The notes under the pieces: model-generated
What the model was told of the DNA's origin: nothing
Seen by the model: only the letters and a program-made list of their open reading frames with translations
Databases searched by the model: none
Part shown: positions 17,248 to 27,765 of the stretch, piece after piece
Layout of the letters: every line of letters begins with the position of its first letter
Numbering within the stretch: the first letter of the stretch is position 1
Source: a bacterium
GTDB lineage: Bacteria; Margulisbacteria; Marinamargulisbacteria; SXXA01
Direction: 5' to 3'
Length of the DNA: 45,261 nt
NCBI GenBank assembly: GCA_018402095.1
Contig: JAGYJO010000001.1
Coordinates: 1-45,261 of the forward strand
Made by a program: the position numbers and the translations under genes

Positions 17248-18840
17248 TCAAAGTATTGCTGTTGCCGTGGGCTTAAACGTGTTGTGGTACAGGTCCGTGA
17301 GGGTATCTATCTCCGTGGCTATGGCGGGTGTCCACACAGGGGGGACGTACATGCCCAGCGCCGCGATTTGACGGAGTAGTGCCCATCCCCATGGTTTGTG
17401 TTGGCTGTGGATGACGCAGAGATCATGGGCCCAGATGCGTTGTAGGAGGGCCAGTGGTGAGCGTGGTGTGCGGAGTACCCAGACTTTGAACCCAGATTTT
17501 TTGAGAAAATCATAGAACGCTTGGTAATGCAGCCTCTCGGCATCATTATGGATGAGGATGCCAATGTGGAGGCTGCTAGGCATGAGGGAGCCCACCCCCA
17601 ACCCTTCATGAATCTGCCTTTGGGCAGATCCAGCCGGGCAGCCTACATCTCTGCCGAACCAGCCTACCCGGCAGGTTCTTTTCCTCCTTGCAGTCGGCGA
17701 GATTCCGGTTACGTCGCAAAGCCGACTCACCTCCCAGGAGGGGCTTTTTTTATTGTCGAGGGTTTCGTGTGCCTGTGGCAGACTCACCCTCGAGCTCCCA
17801 GGTTTTGGTAGGGGTGGGACAGTCATCAGCGATACCAATGCCTCAAACGCTTGTTCGATGGCAATTGCATCGAGACATGTCGTCACTGGGCATTTGTAGG
17901 GACGACACACCAGGTCTTTTTTGCTCGTCTGTTCGCTGGCGATCATCAATCCGGGTTTCCCAAGGACCCCAGCGCAGTGATTGGCTCAGATTTTGTTGGG
18001 GAGATACAGAGAACCGGTCGCTTCAATGCTGCTGCGATATGGGTGGGGCCTGTATCTGCCGCCGATCCTAACGCTATCATTTTGTCCGATAGGGGCCATG
18101 GGGGTGCGTAGTGATGTTTGGTTTACGGTGGATATCACACGTGTCTTGTCTGCTGACGCTGCGCTGGCGGCTGGGATCTCCGGCGACTTTCTTTGCTTCG
18201 TTTTTGCCCGCGCCGGTGAGGACGACTTGCAAGGTGGTTTTGTCAAAATCATGGTGTCGTACAGCATGTTGGTCACGAGACCATAGGCGATTGCCGCCAC
18301 CGGATGCAGGGTGGATGATGATAAAGTCGGAACCTATGCCGAGCGTCGTCTCAGGCGTCGTAGCGGCCTCGCGATCGTCATGAGAGATAGAAGTCCACGC
18401 CAGTGAGACAAAGGCTGCTGTGTCTGAACGCCATTAACGGTTAGCCATTTGTTTCATTCCCATAGCGCATAACGTTACGATAATCGAGTGAGATGGGGTG
18501 GGCAGCCATGGGCGCAACAATACTTTTTGGCCATCGCCGATACGAATGGGAATGCCAGCCGCCCACATGAGTCGGGCATGGTAGGGCTCAGATAAGGCAT
18601 AGTGACGTCAGAGCGCTGGCTGCGCAACTCCCCTTGGCAGCCTGACGAAATCCCCGAAACCTGCTGGCCTCTCCTGACTTTTTGCGGTCAATACCAGGAC
18701 GCTGGTGATCGCTGGGTGATGGGCCAGTAGTGGGGCTATGTGGCCTTGTTGGAGGTGTGGATTTCCGGCGTGGGGTAGTGGTGTTTGAGCGTGTTGATGA
18801 GGGGGATCCTGGGGACCCATGTCTCCGGCCAATGGCGCGT
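17248..18840 (-). pseudogene. Second family 9 glycosyltransferase with extra C-terminal domain, decayed and carrying a repeat
   Basis: Paralog of the intact gene at 18940-20403. Reading from 18840 downward in several frames I see RHWPETWV (18820s), VVLTGAGKNEAKKVAGD (18180s), THIAAALKRPVLC (18030s), then CRPYKCPVTTCLDAIA (about 17900) and LVSLMTVPPLPKPG, which match the C-terminal part of family 9 (heptosyltransferase-type) enzymes. After a repeat-derived insertion (17584-17796, in frame), a 111-residue domain begins at 17583 (MPSSLHIGILIHNDAERLHY) and ends at 17248. It resembles the C-terminal 110 residues of the intact paralog (RILIVCHSVTEWE...). The 111-residue part might be translated alone from its own ATG. 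The rest is a pseudogene of LPS or other glycan synthesis. Confidence 0.7.
17584..17796 (-). repeat. Palindromic repeat module inserted in frame in the glycosyltransferase paralog
   Basis: 213 nt, 71 codons, without stop on the coding strand. It contains GATTCCGGTTACGTCGCAAA (17701-17720), whose reverse complement occurs at 28900-28922 and 37769-37791, and the module GAATCTGCC-TTGGGCAGAT that also flanks those copies. It separates the family 9 domain from the extra C-terminal domain. Confidence 0.7.
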
Positions 18841-18856
18841 CAGGGCGGAGGGTGAA

Positions 18857-18890
18857 AGTAGTTTCAAAGGCAAAGCCCTTTGAAACTACT
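18857..18890. terminator. Strong hairpin downstream of the glycosyltransferase gene
   Basis: A perfect 14 bp stem (AGTAGTTTCAAAGG with its complement CCTTTGAAACTACT) and a 6 nt loop lie 50 nt past the stop of the 18940-20403 gene. There is no T run, so it is a candidate transcription end or mRNA-stabilising structure. It also belongs to the dispersed AAAGGGC-type palindromes. Confidence 0.45.
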
Positions 18891-18939
18891 ACTGACCCAC
18901 ACAGGCTTGACCCCAGGCCCCCGATTGCTGAAACGTCGA

Positions 18940-20403
18940 TCACGCCCACAGCTTCCGATACAGAGACATCAATTGTTTGAGGGATGTCTCTGGCAAAATG
19001 CCGGCTTTGACCCACAACGGGCTCGGGTACTTGTACCAAACACCCATGATGAGACGGACCAATCGCATCACAGACCCCGATATGAAGGGGCCATGAATGA
19101 CGTTGATGTTCCGTGCTTTGATGATTTTGACGAGCAAAAAAGCATCTTTGAGAGAGGTGGTTTTGGAATAGAGGACCCAACTTTGGACATCTTGTTTGGC
19201 CAGCGCCTCTCTGGTGTGATTGGCGATTTCCCATTCGGTGACACTGTGGCAGACGATGAGAATTCGGAGTGTGTGTTTGAAACGGACTTGGGCGCTTTCG
19301 GCGGGGGTCCAGAGGAGATGTGGGTGTAATTGCTCACGGAGGTTGCAGAGCTCGGCATAGAGACGGTCTCCGGTCAAAAAGTCAAAACAGCTGCTCCGGC
19401 AACCGTCTGTCGCACAAAATCTGGGGCATGTGTATTCCTCACGGATGATACGAAATGCAGTGCTGAGAGGCCCCCAATAGGCTGGGGGGTTGGGTTTGAC
19501 TGGTGAAAAGAACACAATGGGTTTGCCCATCATGGAGGCTATTTGTGTGGGCCCCGTGTCGGGTCCGACATAGATGTCGGATTGGCGTACCCATGCGATG
19601 AGCTCGGGTAGATTGGTTTTTCCGATGAGATTGGTCACGTTTTCTTGTGTCAGTGACATGAGTGCGGGTGTTGCCGCCTGACCACAGAGAAAAATGCGGT
19701 ACTGATTGTTTTGGGTGAGTAATGTGATAAACCGCAAAATAGCAGATTCTGGAATCGGAAAATTGGTGCCACCTGTACCCACGAAAATAGCGACCCGAAT
19801 GCGTGGATCCCTGTTTCTGTCGCCAGCGGTGATATCAATGCGATGCTCGATGCTAGGGTGGCCATGTACGCCAACGGATATGGGGTATTTCGGTGGCCAG
19901 GACTTTGTCGTCAATGCGGTATTTGGCGTGGGTGTTGTGGCCAAGTTTTGGCGGTGTTTGTTTACCAATGGACTGAGCAAGGACAGATTGAAGGATGACC
20001 AATGGGTAGTCATGTTGGCCCAGTTTTGGCGAACAGAATGGGTATAGAGCCACCGCAAACTGGGGTTGCTGGCATCGCCGATCCGAAGTGGGATACCTGC
20101 GAGTTTGCCGACCCATGCCATTTCGGGATTGTTCCAGACAGAGAGGTAGAGGGTGTAGTTTTCTGCTTTGAGTATTTTTGATAATTGCCATAGGGAGGAG
20201 AGCCCTTGGCCGACGCTGTAGGTATGTACTTTGCGAATGTCGGGGTGGAGACTGAGTATTTCAGCGCCAACGGGAGAGGTGAGCGCGTGAATTTCTGCGG
20301 TTGGATAGAGCTCTCTCAGTGCGGCGACCATGGGGAGGATGAGGACGGTGTCGCCGAGTTTGTCACAGCGTTGTAAGAGTATTTTGTGAGGGCGCTGGTT
20401 CAC
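18940..20403 (-). CDS. Family 9 glycosyltransferase (heptosyltransferase-like) fused to an extra domain
   Basis: 487 aa. I choose the GTG at 20403 because it overlaps the upstream acetyltransferase stop as GTGA, and the protein then begins MNQRPHKILLQRCDKLGDTV, the normal N-terminus of the family (KI-L-R-DKLGDTVL-LP). Other family features are VAIFVGTGGTNFP (phosphate-binding region), DIYVGPDTGPTQIASMMGKP and a Cys-rich CPRFCATDGCRSSC stretch. Such enzymes add heptose or related sugars to the LPS core at the inner face of the membrane. The last 110 residues (from RILIVCHSVTEWEIANHTRE) are outside the usual family and start like the N-domain of a second glycosyltransferase. The neighbouring paralog has the same fusion. 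The gene is intact. Confidence 0.88.
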   Translation of the reverse strand: MNQRPHKILLQRCDKLGDTVLILPMVAALRELYPTAEIHALTSPVGAEILSLHPDIRKVHTYSVGQGLSSLWQLSKILKAENYTLYLSVWNNPEMAWVGKLAGIPLRIGDASNPSLRWLYTHSVRQNWANMTTHWSSFNLSLLSPLVNKHRQNLATTPTPNTALTTKSWPPKYPISVGVHGHPSIEHRIDITAGDRNRDPRIRVAIFVGTGGTNFPIPESAILRFITLLTQNNQYRIFLCGQAATPALMSLTQENVTNLIGKTNLPELIAWVRQSDIYVGPDTGPTQIASMMGKPIVFFSPVKPNPPAYWGPLSTAFRIIREEYTCPRFCATDGCRSSCFDFLTGDRLYAELCNLREQLHPHLLWTPAESAQVRFKHTLRILIVCHSVTEWEIANHTREALAKQDVQSWVLYSKTTSLKDAFLLVKIIKARNINVIHGPFISGSVMRLVRLIMGVWYKYPSPLWVKAGILPETSLKQLMSLYRKLWA

Positions 20404-21314
20404 AAACGGAACTCCGAGAAGTGTTCGACTTCGAGAAAATTGAGGTCTTTGTAGAGGTTCATTGCGGTGGTATTGGTGCTGGTGACAGAGAGTCCGACCA
20501 TGGGGTACTTCATGTCTTGGAGGACGGCCAATGTGTATCTCAAGAGGTGTTTGCCATAGCCTTGTCCGTGATAGTCCGGGTGGACACTGATATCGAAAAT
20601 CCAAGGGATTTGGGGCTCTCCCCAGCAGGCAATTCCGACATAGCAAATATAGCCAACAGGTTTGCCTGACACCAAGAGGAGTAAGGTTGCTGGACGTAGG
20701 ACGGGTCCGTAGAGTTCGCCAAAGACGGCGGCTTCGAGATCTGTTCTGTTTTTGGGGTTTTCCAGATCGGCATAGCCAGGGTAGTCCTGACTTTGTTTGT
20801 GACCGGCGGCGCTGATCTCACCGACGATGTCAAAGACATCACTGTCAACGGGGCGAAAACTGATGTCGCTGCGCCATCTGGGATAAGATACGGGTGTGTC
20901 GAGGTAGCGTACCAGTCGTTGGCGAGGGAGTTCTTGGATGTTTTTTTCTAGGAAAATTTTGCGAAAAGGATTGTTGGGATAATACTGGATGAGCTCCATA
21001 AAGCTGCCACTACAAAGCGGGTGTTGGGTGGCAGCATCTGTCAGTGCTTCGATGGCGTCTATGTCATCTTCTCTGAGTGCATGGCAGATAAAATTGCCAT
21101 AGCTCGCAGTGCTTTTTTCGATGATGGCCATACAAACAGGGTGATCATCTCTGTAGCCAATGATGGTGACGAGGGTGATGTCGAGGTTGAGATATTTTGC
21201 GAGAATAGCGTCTTTGATACTATCGTTTTCGTACTCAGTGATACAGATGTTGTGAATAGACTCGATGAGCACATCACGGTCTTGGGCCGGGGCATCTGTT
21301 TTGAATGTAATCAT
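20400..21314 (-). CDS. GNAT-family N-acetyltransferase
   Basis: 304 aa from the ATG at 21314 (MITFKTDAPAQDRDVLIESI). The upstream in-frame extension to 21446 lies in repeat sequence and is not used. The C-terminal half holds the acetyl-CoA motif VHPDYHGQGYGKHLLRYTL (Q/RxxGxG/A type) followed by VGLSVTSTNTTAMNLYKDL, typical of GNAT acetyltransferases. The N-terminal half is a degenerate GNAT-like region. The substrate is unknown. It is translationally coupled (GTGA overlap) to the glycosyltransferase downstream, so it may acetylate a sugar or protein in the same surface-glycan pathway; that is inference. Confidence 0.85.
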   Translation of the reverse strand: MITFKTDAPAQDRDVLIESIHNICITEYENDSIKDAILAKYLNLDITLVTIIGYRDDHPVCMAIIEKSTASYGNFICHALREDDIDAIEALTDAATQHPLCSGSFMELIQYYPNNPFRKIFLEKNIQELPRQRLVRYLDTPVSYPRWRSDISFRPVDSDVFDIVGEISAAGHKQSQDYPGYADLENPKNRTDLEAAVFGELYGPVLRPATLLLLVSGKPVGYICYVGIACWGEPQIPWIFDISVHPDYHGQGYGKHLLRYTLAVLQDMKYPMVGLSVTSTNTTAMNLYKDLNFLEVEHFSEFRL

Positions 21315-21414
21315 GCCTGAAAGGTAGCACATAGCGGCGATGTTGCAGAAATAGGTTCTGCTGCGACATACCCCATGGCATCGCGACCTTTTTGGAGTGG
21401 GGGCTTGGGGGACG

Positions 21415-21661
21415 CTAGTTTCAAAACAAACAAACTTGCTCGCCAAAGGCGAGCAAGAAAAAGTCTCAAAGGCTTCTGTTTCTGGGATTTCGATGTAAGC
21501 ACTTCCTAGACGGGGGGTGCTGGGGCGACACTTCGGCTGCGCTCAGTGACCCAAAAACACCGAAAAAGATATTCTGCCTGCGCTTTGCTGAGCGAAATAT
21601 AGATTAAAGGGCTGACGCCTTTTAAATCCCTGTTAAGCCTCCTGGCGTAGGAAGTGGTTAC
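21415..21661. repeat. Composite repeat element with GTAA...GTTAC ends, plus adjoining palindrome
   Basis: The element 21495-21661 begins GTAAGCACTTCCTAGACGGG and ends CTGGCGTAGGAAGTGGTTAC, an imperfect inverted repeat. It contains CGACACTTCGGCTGCGCTCA, shared in near-identical form with 37640, and the AAAGGGCTGACGCC module. A separate stem CTTGCTCGCCAAAGGCGAGCAAG lies at 21432-21454. Confidence 0.65.
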
Positions 21662-21716
21662 ATTTAGATCTCTCTACACATTGTGAATTGCGACAGGGGT
21701 CCCTGAGGTCCTAATT

Positions 21717-22374
21717 TGATTTCGTGTTGGTATCTTGCGGTGACTGGTTGTCTTCCTGGTCATCGTTATCCTGAGGGCCTGCTACCGCATAGTCATCTTC
21801 TCGTCGCTCAGGACCCGACGAAGCAGTGGTAGCTGCCGGCGCCTACTGCGAGACCTATGATGATGCGATCGCAAGTCCTGTGAAGAGACTACTGGTATCA
21901 CTTTCTGCGGCACTTGATGCAGAGGGGTTTGTGCTGTTGCCGGTATTCGCGTGATCGTCGTTTTGAGTGTCGATGGTGATGTTGTTTGTGTTGAATTGTC
22001 GATACTTTTCAAACAATGCCCAAAACCAATGATGTGATACTCAATAGAGTGCTGGTCGTGGGGAGTCCGTAGTCTTTGAAATAGGTGCCTTTTGTCTCTG
22101 CGGGTATGGTGCTTGTGACTGCATCGGACAGGGCTTTTAATTGTTTTCTGGTTTGGTCTCCGGAATTCTGAATGGCAGCTGTGATACCTGCGACATCGGT
22201 AGCTGTGGGGAGTTTTGGATTGTTTTCTGTCCAGGTAGAGAGTGCTGTGAGTGCTTGTTCGAGCTTAGCGTCTGACGCGGGGTTGGCGATGGGTGTTTTG
22301 AGTGTCTCGATCAGTGTTGCGAATTGTTGGTCACTGAATGTGATGGTTGTGGCGACTTGTTTGTGGTGTTTCAT
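21717..22374 (-). pseudogene. Unrecognised membrane-anchored protein, frameshifted
   Basis: The start is at 22374 (MKHHKQVATTITFSDQQFA). Residues 1-100 are a helical soluble domain, then a membrane segment begins (STLLSITSLVLG). At about 22020 the frame shifts to WALFEKYRQFNTNN and a Ser/Asn-rich stretch (STNPSASSAAESDTSSL). A second hydrophobic segment, split between frames (GLAIAS then IIIGLAVGAG), follows near 21870. A third frame gives an acidic tail, ERREDDYAVAGPQDNDDQ, ending at 21717. The original was thus a hairpin membrane protein of roughly 215 residues. No family is recognised. The shifts lie in GGTTTTGGG-like runs, so error is possible. Confidence 0.55.
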
Positions 22375-22448
22375 AGCGGGGTAGGCCTTTCTGGAGGTGT
22401 TTGGTGATTTTGGTATTGGGCGGTGGTAGGAGATTTAAAGGGCAACGC

Positions 22449-22796
22449 TTAGTGAATCGCTTCCAAATGGGCTTGGTTGATACCATTAATAGCGGTGATG
22501 CCGTGATTTTTGAGTTGTTTGACGGCTTGTCCGCTGCGGTTGCCACTACGGCAATACACAATCAACAGCTTGTCTGTCTTGAAGGCATCGATACGGGAGG
22601 GTACTTCGGATAGGGGAATGTTGATGGCGTCTTTGAAATGGCCAGCTGCAAATTCAGCGGGTGTACGGACATCGACGATCATCGCCGTTTGGAGTTGTTG
22701 GAGAGAGAGGGGTTCTCGCTTTTTTGGCATAAATAGGGTGATGACGAGGTAGGCTGTGAACGCGATGAGGGCAACTGTGATCGTTGATTTGAACAT
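22449..22796 (-). CDS. Membrane-anchored rhodanese-like protein
   Basis: 115 aa. The start at 22796 has AGGAG in AGGAGCCCCCTATG. Residues about 4-22 form one membrane segment (ITVALIAFTAYLVITLFM). The rest is a single rhodanese domain with DVRTPAEFAAGHFKDAINIP and the active-site loop CRSGNRSG with Cys82. Such proteins carry persulfide sulfur for sulfur transfer or cyanide detoxification. The domain is complete and appears functional. No sulfur-metabolism partner is adjacent. Confidence 0.9.
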   Translation of the reverse strand: MFKSTITVALIAFTAYLVITLFMPKKREPLSLQQLQTAMIVDVRTPAEFAAGHFKDAINIPLSEVPSRIDAFKTDKLLIVYCRSGNRSGQAVKQLKNHGITAINGINQAHLEAIH

Positions 22797-22861
22797 AGGG
22801 GGCTCCTGTTATTGATAGTAGGGGTAGATGATAACACGCTGTCTACTAAACGTGAGCCCCT

Positions 22862-25058
22862 CTATAGTGACGTCCGCGAAGCCAATACCAAATACACGCT
22901 GTCATAGCCAATTTCAGGGGGGAGTTCGCGTTTGATAGCACCGACGGCAGTGGTGTTGAGCCTATCGATGACGGCATTGATTTGGGCGGACTCTTCTGGG
23001 TTCACCCATGCACTACAATCAATGGCTTCACCTTGTTGAATCAAGGCCAAAATGTGACCCGTTATGGTAGATTTGGCCAGGCCACGAATCTGGGCGATTT
23101 CGTCCAAATCGTTGGTGGTTTGCAAGAGTCGAAAGGTTTCGCTCATCGATTCGTTGCGACTGGATTTTTTGGGTTTTGGTGCAGGTTTTGTGTTTTGTGC
23201 CGTTTTCGCGATTTCGGCCAGGCCATGGGTTTGGCAATAATCTTCGATTTTGGCCACAAAGGGCTCCCCATACTTGGCCCATTTTTGAGGACCGACACCA
23301 TTGATATCGCAAAACCGTGTTTCGGATTGGGGAAAATAGGTTGCCATTTCGATGAGACTGCGGTCGGGGAAAATGACATAGGGAGGAACGCCTTCGAGAT
23401 CTGCCAGTGTTTTTCGGAGGTCACGCAGGGTATCAAATAGGGCGCTGTCATGGCTGGTAACGGCGACCGTTTCTTCTTGGACATGGCGTTGGCGGATGAT
23501 GACCGTTTGTTTGCCGGTGAGGACGTCTCGGGAGTTGGCGGTCAGTGCCAGCGTGGGGTATTCGTTGCCACTGAGCATGAGCAGCTTTTGGTCGATGAGA
23601 CTATGAATCATATGCTTGAGGACGTTTTTGTTGTACTCGGGCATCAGATTGTAAGTAGAGAGTTTGTCGTGACCACGTCCCAATACCTGTTTGCTCTTGG
23701 AGCCACGTAGGACATCGATGACGTAGGCGATGCCAAATGCTTGGTTCAGCCGATACACGCAGGACATGATTTTTTGGGCAGGGATAGTGATATCGACTTC
23801 TTCGAGAACGTCACAACAATTGTCGCAGTAGTCACATTTTTCTTTCTGATAGGTTTCTCCAAAATACTGGAGTAGGTTTTTGCGGCGACAGCTGGTCTGT
23901 GAGCAAAACATACCCATATCGGTGATTTTGCGCTGCATATGACGGCGGATGCTCATATCGGTGATGTCATCGAGAAAACGCAGATGCATCATCTGGTCTT
24001 GGTCGCCATAAAACATGGTGCATTCTGAGGGCAAGCCATCCCGTCCTGCACGCCCGATTTCTTGGTAATATTGCTCGATATTTTTTGGCATATCGGTGTG
24101 GATGACATAGCGAATGTCTGGCTTGTGTATGCCCATGCCAAAGGCGACGGTGGCGACCATGAGTTGGGTGGCATCGGTGATGAATTCCCGTTGCGCAGTG
24201 ATCCTAGCCTGATCTGTCATACCAGCGTGATATTTCGTGACGCGATGTCCTGCTTGGCTGAGAAAGGCATGAATGTCATCGACTTTTTTGCGGGTGCCGA
24301 CGTAGATGATGCCGCTTTCTTTGGGTTTGCTGGCGATAATGGTGGTGAGTTGTTTGTAGAGTTCGTCGCGCTTTGCGATACGGATGAAGAGGTTTTCTCG
24401 GTCAAAGCTGCCCTGTACACGTACAGGGTTCTCCATAGAGAGTTGTTGCTCGATGTCTTTGGCGACATCGGCGGTGGCGGTGGCGGTGAGCGCGGCAATG
24501 GGTTTTTGAAACAGTTTTTTGAGGTGGCCGAGTTGGCGGTATTCGGGACGGAAGGCGTGCCCCCATTGGGAGATACAGTGGGCTTCATCGACCACAAAAA
24601 AAGAAATATCGGCTTCACGCAAGGTCTGAATGAAGTGCTGATCCGAGAGACGTTCGGGTGCAATATAAATGAGTTTGTAGGCGGACAGTGACGATAGAAC
24701 ACCTTGGATATCATAGGGGTCCATGCCGCTGTGGATGCCTGTGGCGGGAATGCCGTTTTGGATGAGGCTATCGACTTGGTCCTGGATCAGCGCGATAGAG
24801 GAGATGACGACAGCGGTGCCGGGCATCATAGCGACCGGTAGCTGATAGCAAGCGACTTTCGGATCCTGTAGGCAACACGGTCATAACATCATAGCCATCA
24901 AAGGCAATCCTTGGATGATGCTTTCCTGGTAAGGACGAGTGTTTGTAGCCAAAATGTTGTTTAGGGAGGGTTTCTGAGGCTTTAGAAAATACCTTACCTG
25001 ATAGGTGTGTTTTTGAGGATAAGAACATTGCAAAGATGCAGCATACGTATAGCCCCAA
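22862..25058 (-). pseudogene. recQ: ATP-dependent DNA helicase RecQ, frameshifted in motif I
   Basis: RecQ is a 3-to-5-prime helicase of recombination and fork repair. The frame from 24829 to 22862 (655 aa) contains ALIQDQVDSL (motif Ia), DEAHCISQWGHAFRPEY (II), ALTATAT (III), IIYVGTRKK (IV), MVATVAFGMGIHKPDIRYV (V), QEIGRAGRDG (VI), a four-Cys zinc site (CSQTSCRRKN, then CDYCDNCC), a winged-helix region, an HRDC domain and a C-terminal helix-turn-helix. The start of the gene is in other frames: QHFGYKHSSLPGK and GYDVMTVLPTG near 24900-25000. Between VLPTG and YQLPVAMMPG, adding one G (GGATCCGAAAG) and one T (CGCTTGC) restores GSGKSLCYQLPVAMM, so two single-base losses break the P-loop. A further shift lies near the Q motif. 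Both sites are short homopolymers. Confidence 0.85.
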
Positions 25059-25560
25059 AGTACCCTCCCGCTCCTATCGTCGCTGTAATTTTTTGGGGTC
25101 CTAAAAATCCTCATTACGCTCAATGTTGATTTTTGAGATAAAAGCCTTCAGCGATCAATGACGGCAGTTCATGGACTGCAAATCCCTTACCTGATACATT
25201 TTGCAACAGATCCTTCCTTGAATCACATTTTTTTTTTGATTGAGGGTTCACCCCTCAAAATCCGAGAATAAAATACCCTACAGAATGATGAGGCCTAAGA
25301 ATAGTTGGGGCAGGAGTTACTTATAAAATAATAGTAACTATCAGCCCCCACTCCAGTGCAAAGCGGTATCAAGAAAACCCCGTGTCAAGAGGCAATTTCA
25401 GGTAGCTTTATTTCACGTGCAAAATATTGCCCATGTATTAGGTGACTGGTATTTGGCTACAAAAGAGTTTTCAAATAAAAGGTATGGCCAAAAGAGGGTC
25501 TTAAAATGAGCGGAGTTACCTCAACTGGGGGTGTTCAAAGTGGTTTGCTATAATGTAGGT
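25059..25560. other. Intergenic region between recQ and the IS66 relic
   Basis: I find no supportable gene. The stretch 25238-25257 can fold (TTGAGGG/CCCTCAA) but its T run is on the wrong side for a terminator. 25308-25356 is an imperfect inverted repeat (GGGGCAGGAGTTAC...GTAACTATCAGCCCC) that could be an IS end. A TATAAT box at 25549-25554 is just 6 nt before the IS66 ORF. Confidence 0.5.
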
Positions 25561-26985
25561 ATGGAATTAGTAAAGAAGAAGGAACTGAAGAAGCTCAGCA
25601 AGAACCAACTCATAGAGGTCATCTTGTTGCAAGACAAACCAGTTAAACTGCAGCAAGAACAGATTAGAATGCAACAAGAACAAATCAAAACCCAACAGGG
25701 ACTGTGGATCCAGGCAGCACTGGAAGGCAGATAAACTCCTTATAGAAAGGATAATTAAGGACAGGCTCAAAGCCACAAACAGTGATCCCGAATAAGGCAA
25801 ACCAGAGCCAGTCTTTGCACAAGAAAAGCGGAAACGGCCTGGCAGGCAAGCCGGCATCCGAGGAAAACACGTCAGCAGAACCCCCAGATGAAGTGGTCAA
25901 GTGTCGGCCGGCAGATCAATGCTCGGGCTGTGGTGCCGGAGCTGGATATCACCTAATCTGAATGCGTGGAACACATCAAGAAATCGATATTCCACCTATA
26001 AGCATATGTCACAGAATATCAAAATGGGAATCACCTGTCAGTGTGGTCAGCGACATGTGGGTCAGTTTCCAGACCGGCATCACCTGGCCCACCTACAACT
26101 TGCACAACGACTCAAGTCATTCCTGGTATACCTCAATGTTGCTCACGTTCTGCCCTATGCCCGCCTGACACATTGATGAACGATTTGTTTGGTGTACAGA
26201 TCTGCAAACGCAGCATTGAGAACGCCCTTAAGAAACAGCAGCAAAGCGATGCCAGTTTATCATCAGATTATGACCTTAATCAAGCAGGGGTAAAGTGGGT
26301 TGGATCTGATGAAACAGGCTGTCGGGTTGAGGGAAGGCGATGGTGGCAATGGACATGGCAAAGTGATCTTGGGGGCTACTATGCCATCGATCAACGTCGC
26401 GGATACAACGTTGTCAAAACCCATTTTGGTAGAATTATCAAGGCACCCCTGTGCCACGACTGCTGGTCTGCGCACAACAATACTGTTGCCGCAAGTCGGC
26501 CATCGAAAGCAATCACCCCCACATACAACGAATCTCATGTTTTTGGTAAAGACATATAAATGTAATTGGGCCTAGCCGTTGGATAGCACTATTGGCATCC
26601 CAAAGCCCGTGATCCATCTTTTCAAGTTGTGAGATTCAGACGTCTGTGATTCAGGAATATCATCAAACTAGGCTGTTTTAACGTCAAAACAGGACCAATG
26701 ACAGTATTGAAACTTCAAAAGCGGATCATCAAACATCAGGATTCTATTTTACTTTTTATGTCAGACCCAGCACATTCTTTTCCATAGCAACAGCTCCAGA
26801 CTTGGGCATTCCATATCAGCCAAAGGTTAAGCAAAAAATATCGGGTGGCTTTAGAAGTCGGAGGGGCTCAGCGTCATGCTATATTGCTCTCCATTATTGA
26901 AACCGCTAAAAAGCAACGCCTCAATATCTTATCCACTATTCAGGACACCCTCAATCAGTCCCTCGTATTTGCGGGGGCTAGATAG
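25561..26985 (+). pseudogene. IS66-family transposase remnant
   Basis: The N-terminal part (25561-25734) reads MELVKKKELKKLSKNQLIEV with a Gln-rich heptad repeat, typical of the IS66 leucine-zipper start. The catalytic middle (26280-26520) reads GSDETGCRVEGRRWWQWTWQ, then YYAIDQRRGYNVVKTHFG and CHDCWSAHNNT; the DETG and D-CWSAHN motifs hold the first two DDE acids. The C-terminus near 26840-26985 reads GGAQRHAILLSIIETAKKQR, then NILSTIQDTLNQSLVFA. Several frameshifts and stops separate the parts. No intact TnpB or accessory ORF is present. Confidence 0.85.
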
Positions 26986-27765
26986 TTCTAAATAATATTG
27001 CCTTCATCATTTTTGCGTTGATGCGTTTTTTTTTGGTTGAGTGCACGAAGTACCCATATAGGGCTTCGCCATCCTTGGAGTATGTCCGATTGGTTGCCTT
27101 TGATCTTCCCCTGTTTGTGGATGCTTTACTGAGAGTGAGATCAGATAATTATCAACACAAAATTTGATTTCCTTACAAAGATAGCCTCTTCGTCTGTTTT
27201 TGCAACACAAGATATAAGTCGACCGGTACCTTGGGTATAAAGGTGCAGTATTGCGCTTGATTTATTTTAGTTTTAGATCTGTTTCGGGCAGACCAACCGA
27301 GATACAGATGCTCGCCTTATTTAGTTTTCGTGGTGCGTTTCCGAGGAGCCATGGAGGCCGATAACTACTGAATCCTCTGGAAGACTTTGGCGAGATAGTC
27401 TCCGAGGATGTTTGGGCGACATAATGCTTTGTTTGTTTTGACGATAGTAGACAAGCGGTATTGGTCTGCACAATGGTCAAGAAATCTGACCTTTGGCGCG
27501 ACCCGGTAAACGATGGGCGAGTCGTGTGGCATCATTGAGAATGCGACGTGGATTTATGGATGGCGATGTTGAGTGGGCGAGATCGCCGCTTTGTGTATAC
27601 AACGGTGTGTATGGCATTCGTCGTAGATTGTGATGGGTGTGGGGCGGTTTGTCTGTTGTGCGGCGCGACTGCCGATCGTGTTTTTGTTGCCGGAACAGGA
27701 TGGTGTTGCTAATAGAAACATAGTCATAGGCTCCTCACTAATGCGTTGGTTATTTTATCAACGGA
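26986..27765. other. Decayed coding region, unrecognised
   Basis: No intact gene. On the minus strand at about 27350-27660, pieces such as PITIYDECHTHRCIHKAAI, SPIVYRVAPKVRFLDHCADQ and ALCRPNILGDYLAKVFQRIQ follow each other with one or two stops. They read like a former coding sequence of about 100 codons. I cannot assign a family; a helicase-type DECH box is possible but weak. 26986-27240 shows nothing that I can support. Confidence 0.3.

Noticed and set aside
18608..19234. Minus-strand ORF of 208 codons
   Set aside because: Mostly a shadow of the glycosyltransferase frame and of the decayed paralog; Pro/His/Arg-rich with no family pattern.
25238..25257. Hairpin with neighbouring T run as a rho-independent terminator
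   Set aside because: The T run precedes the stem on the plus strand and reads as A on the minus strand after the stem, so neither direction has the stem-then-U layout.
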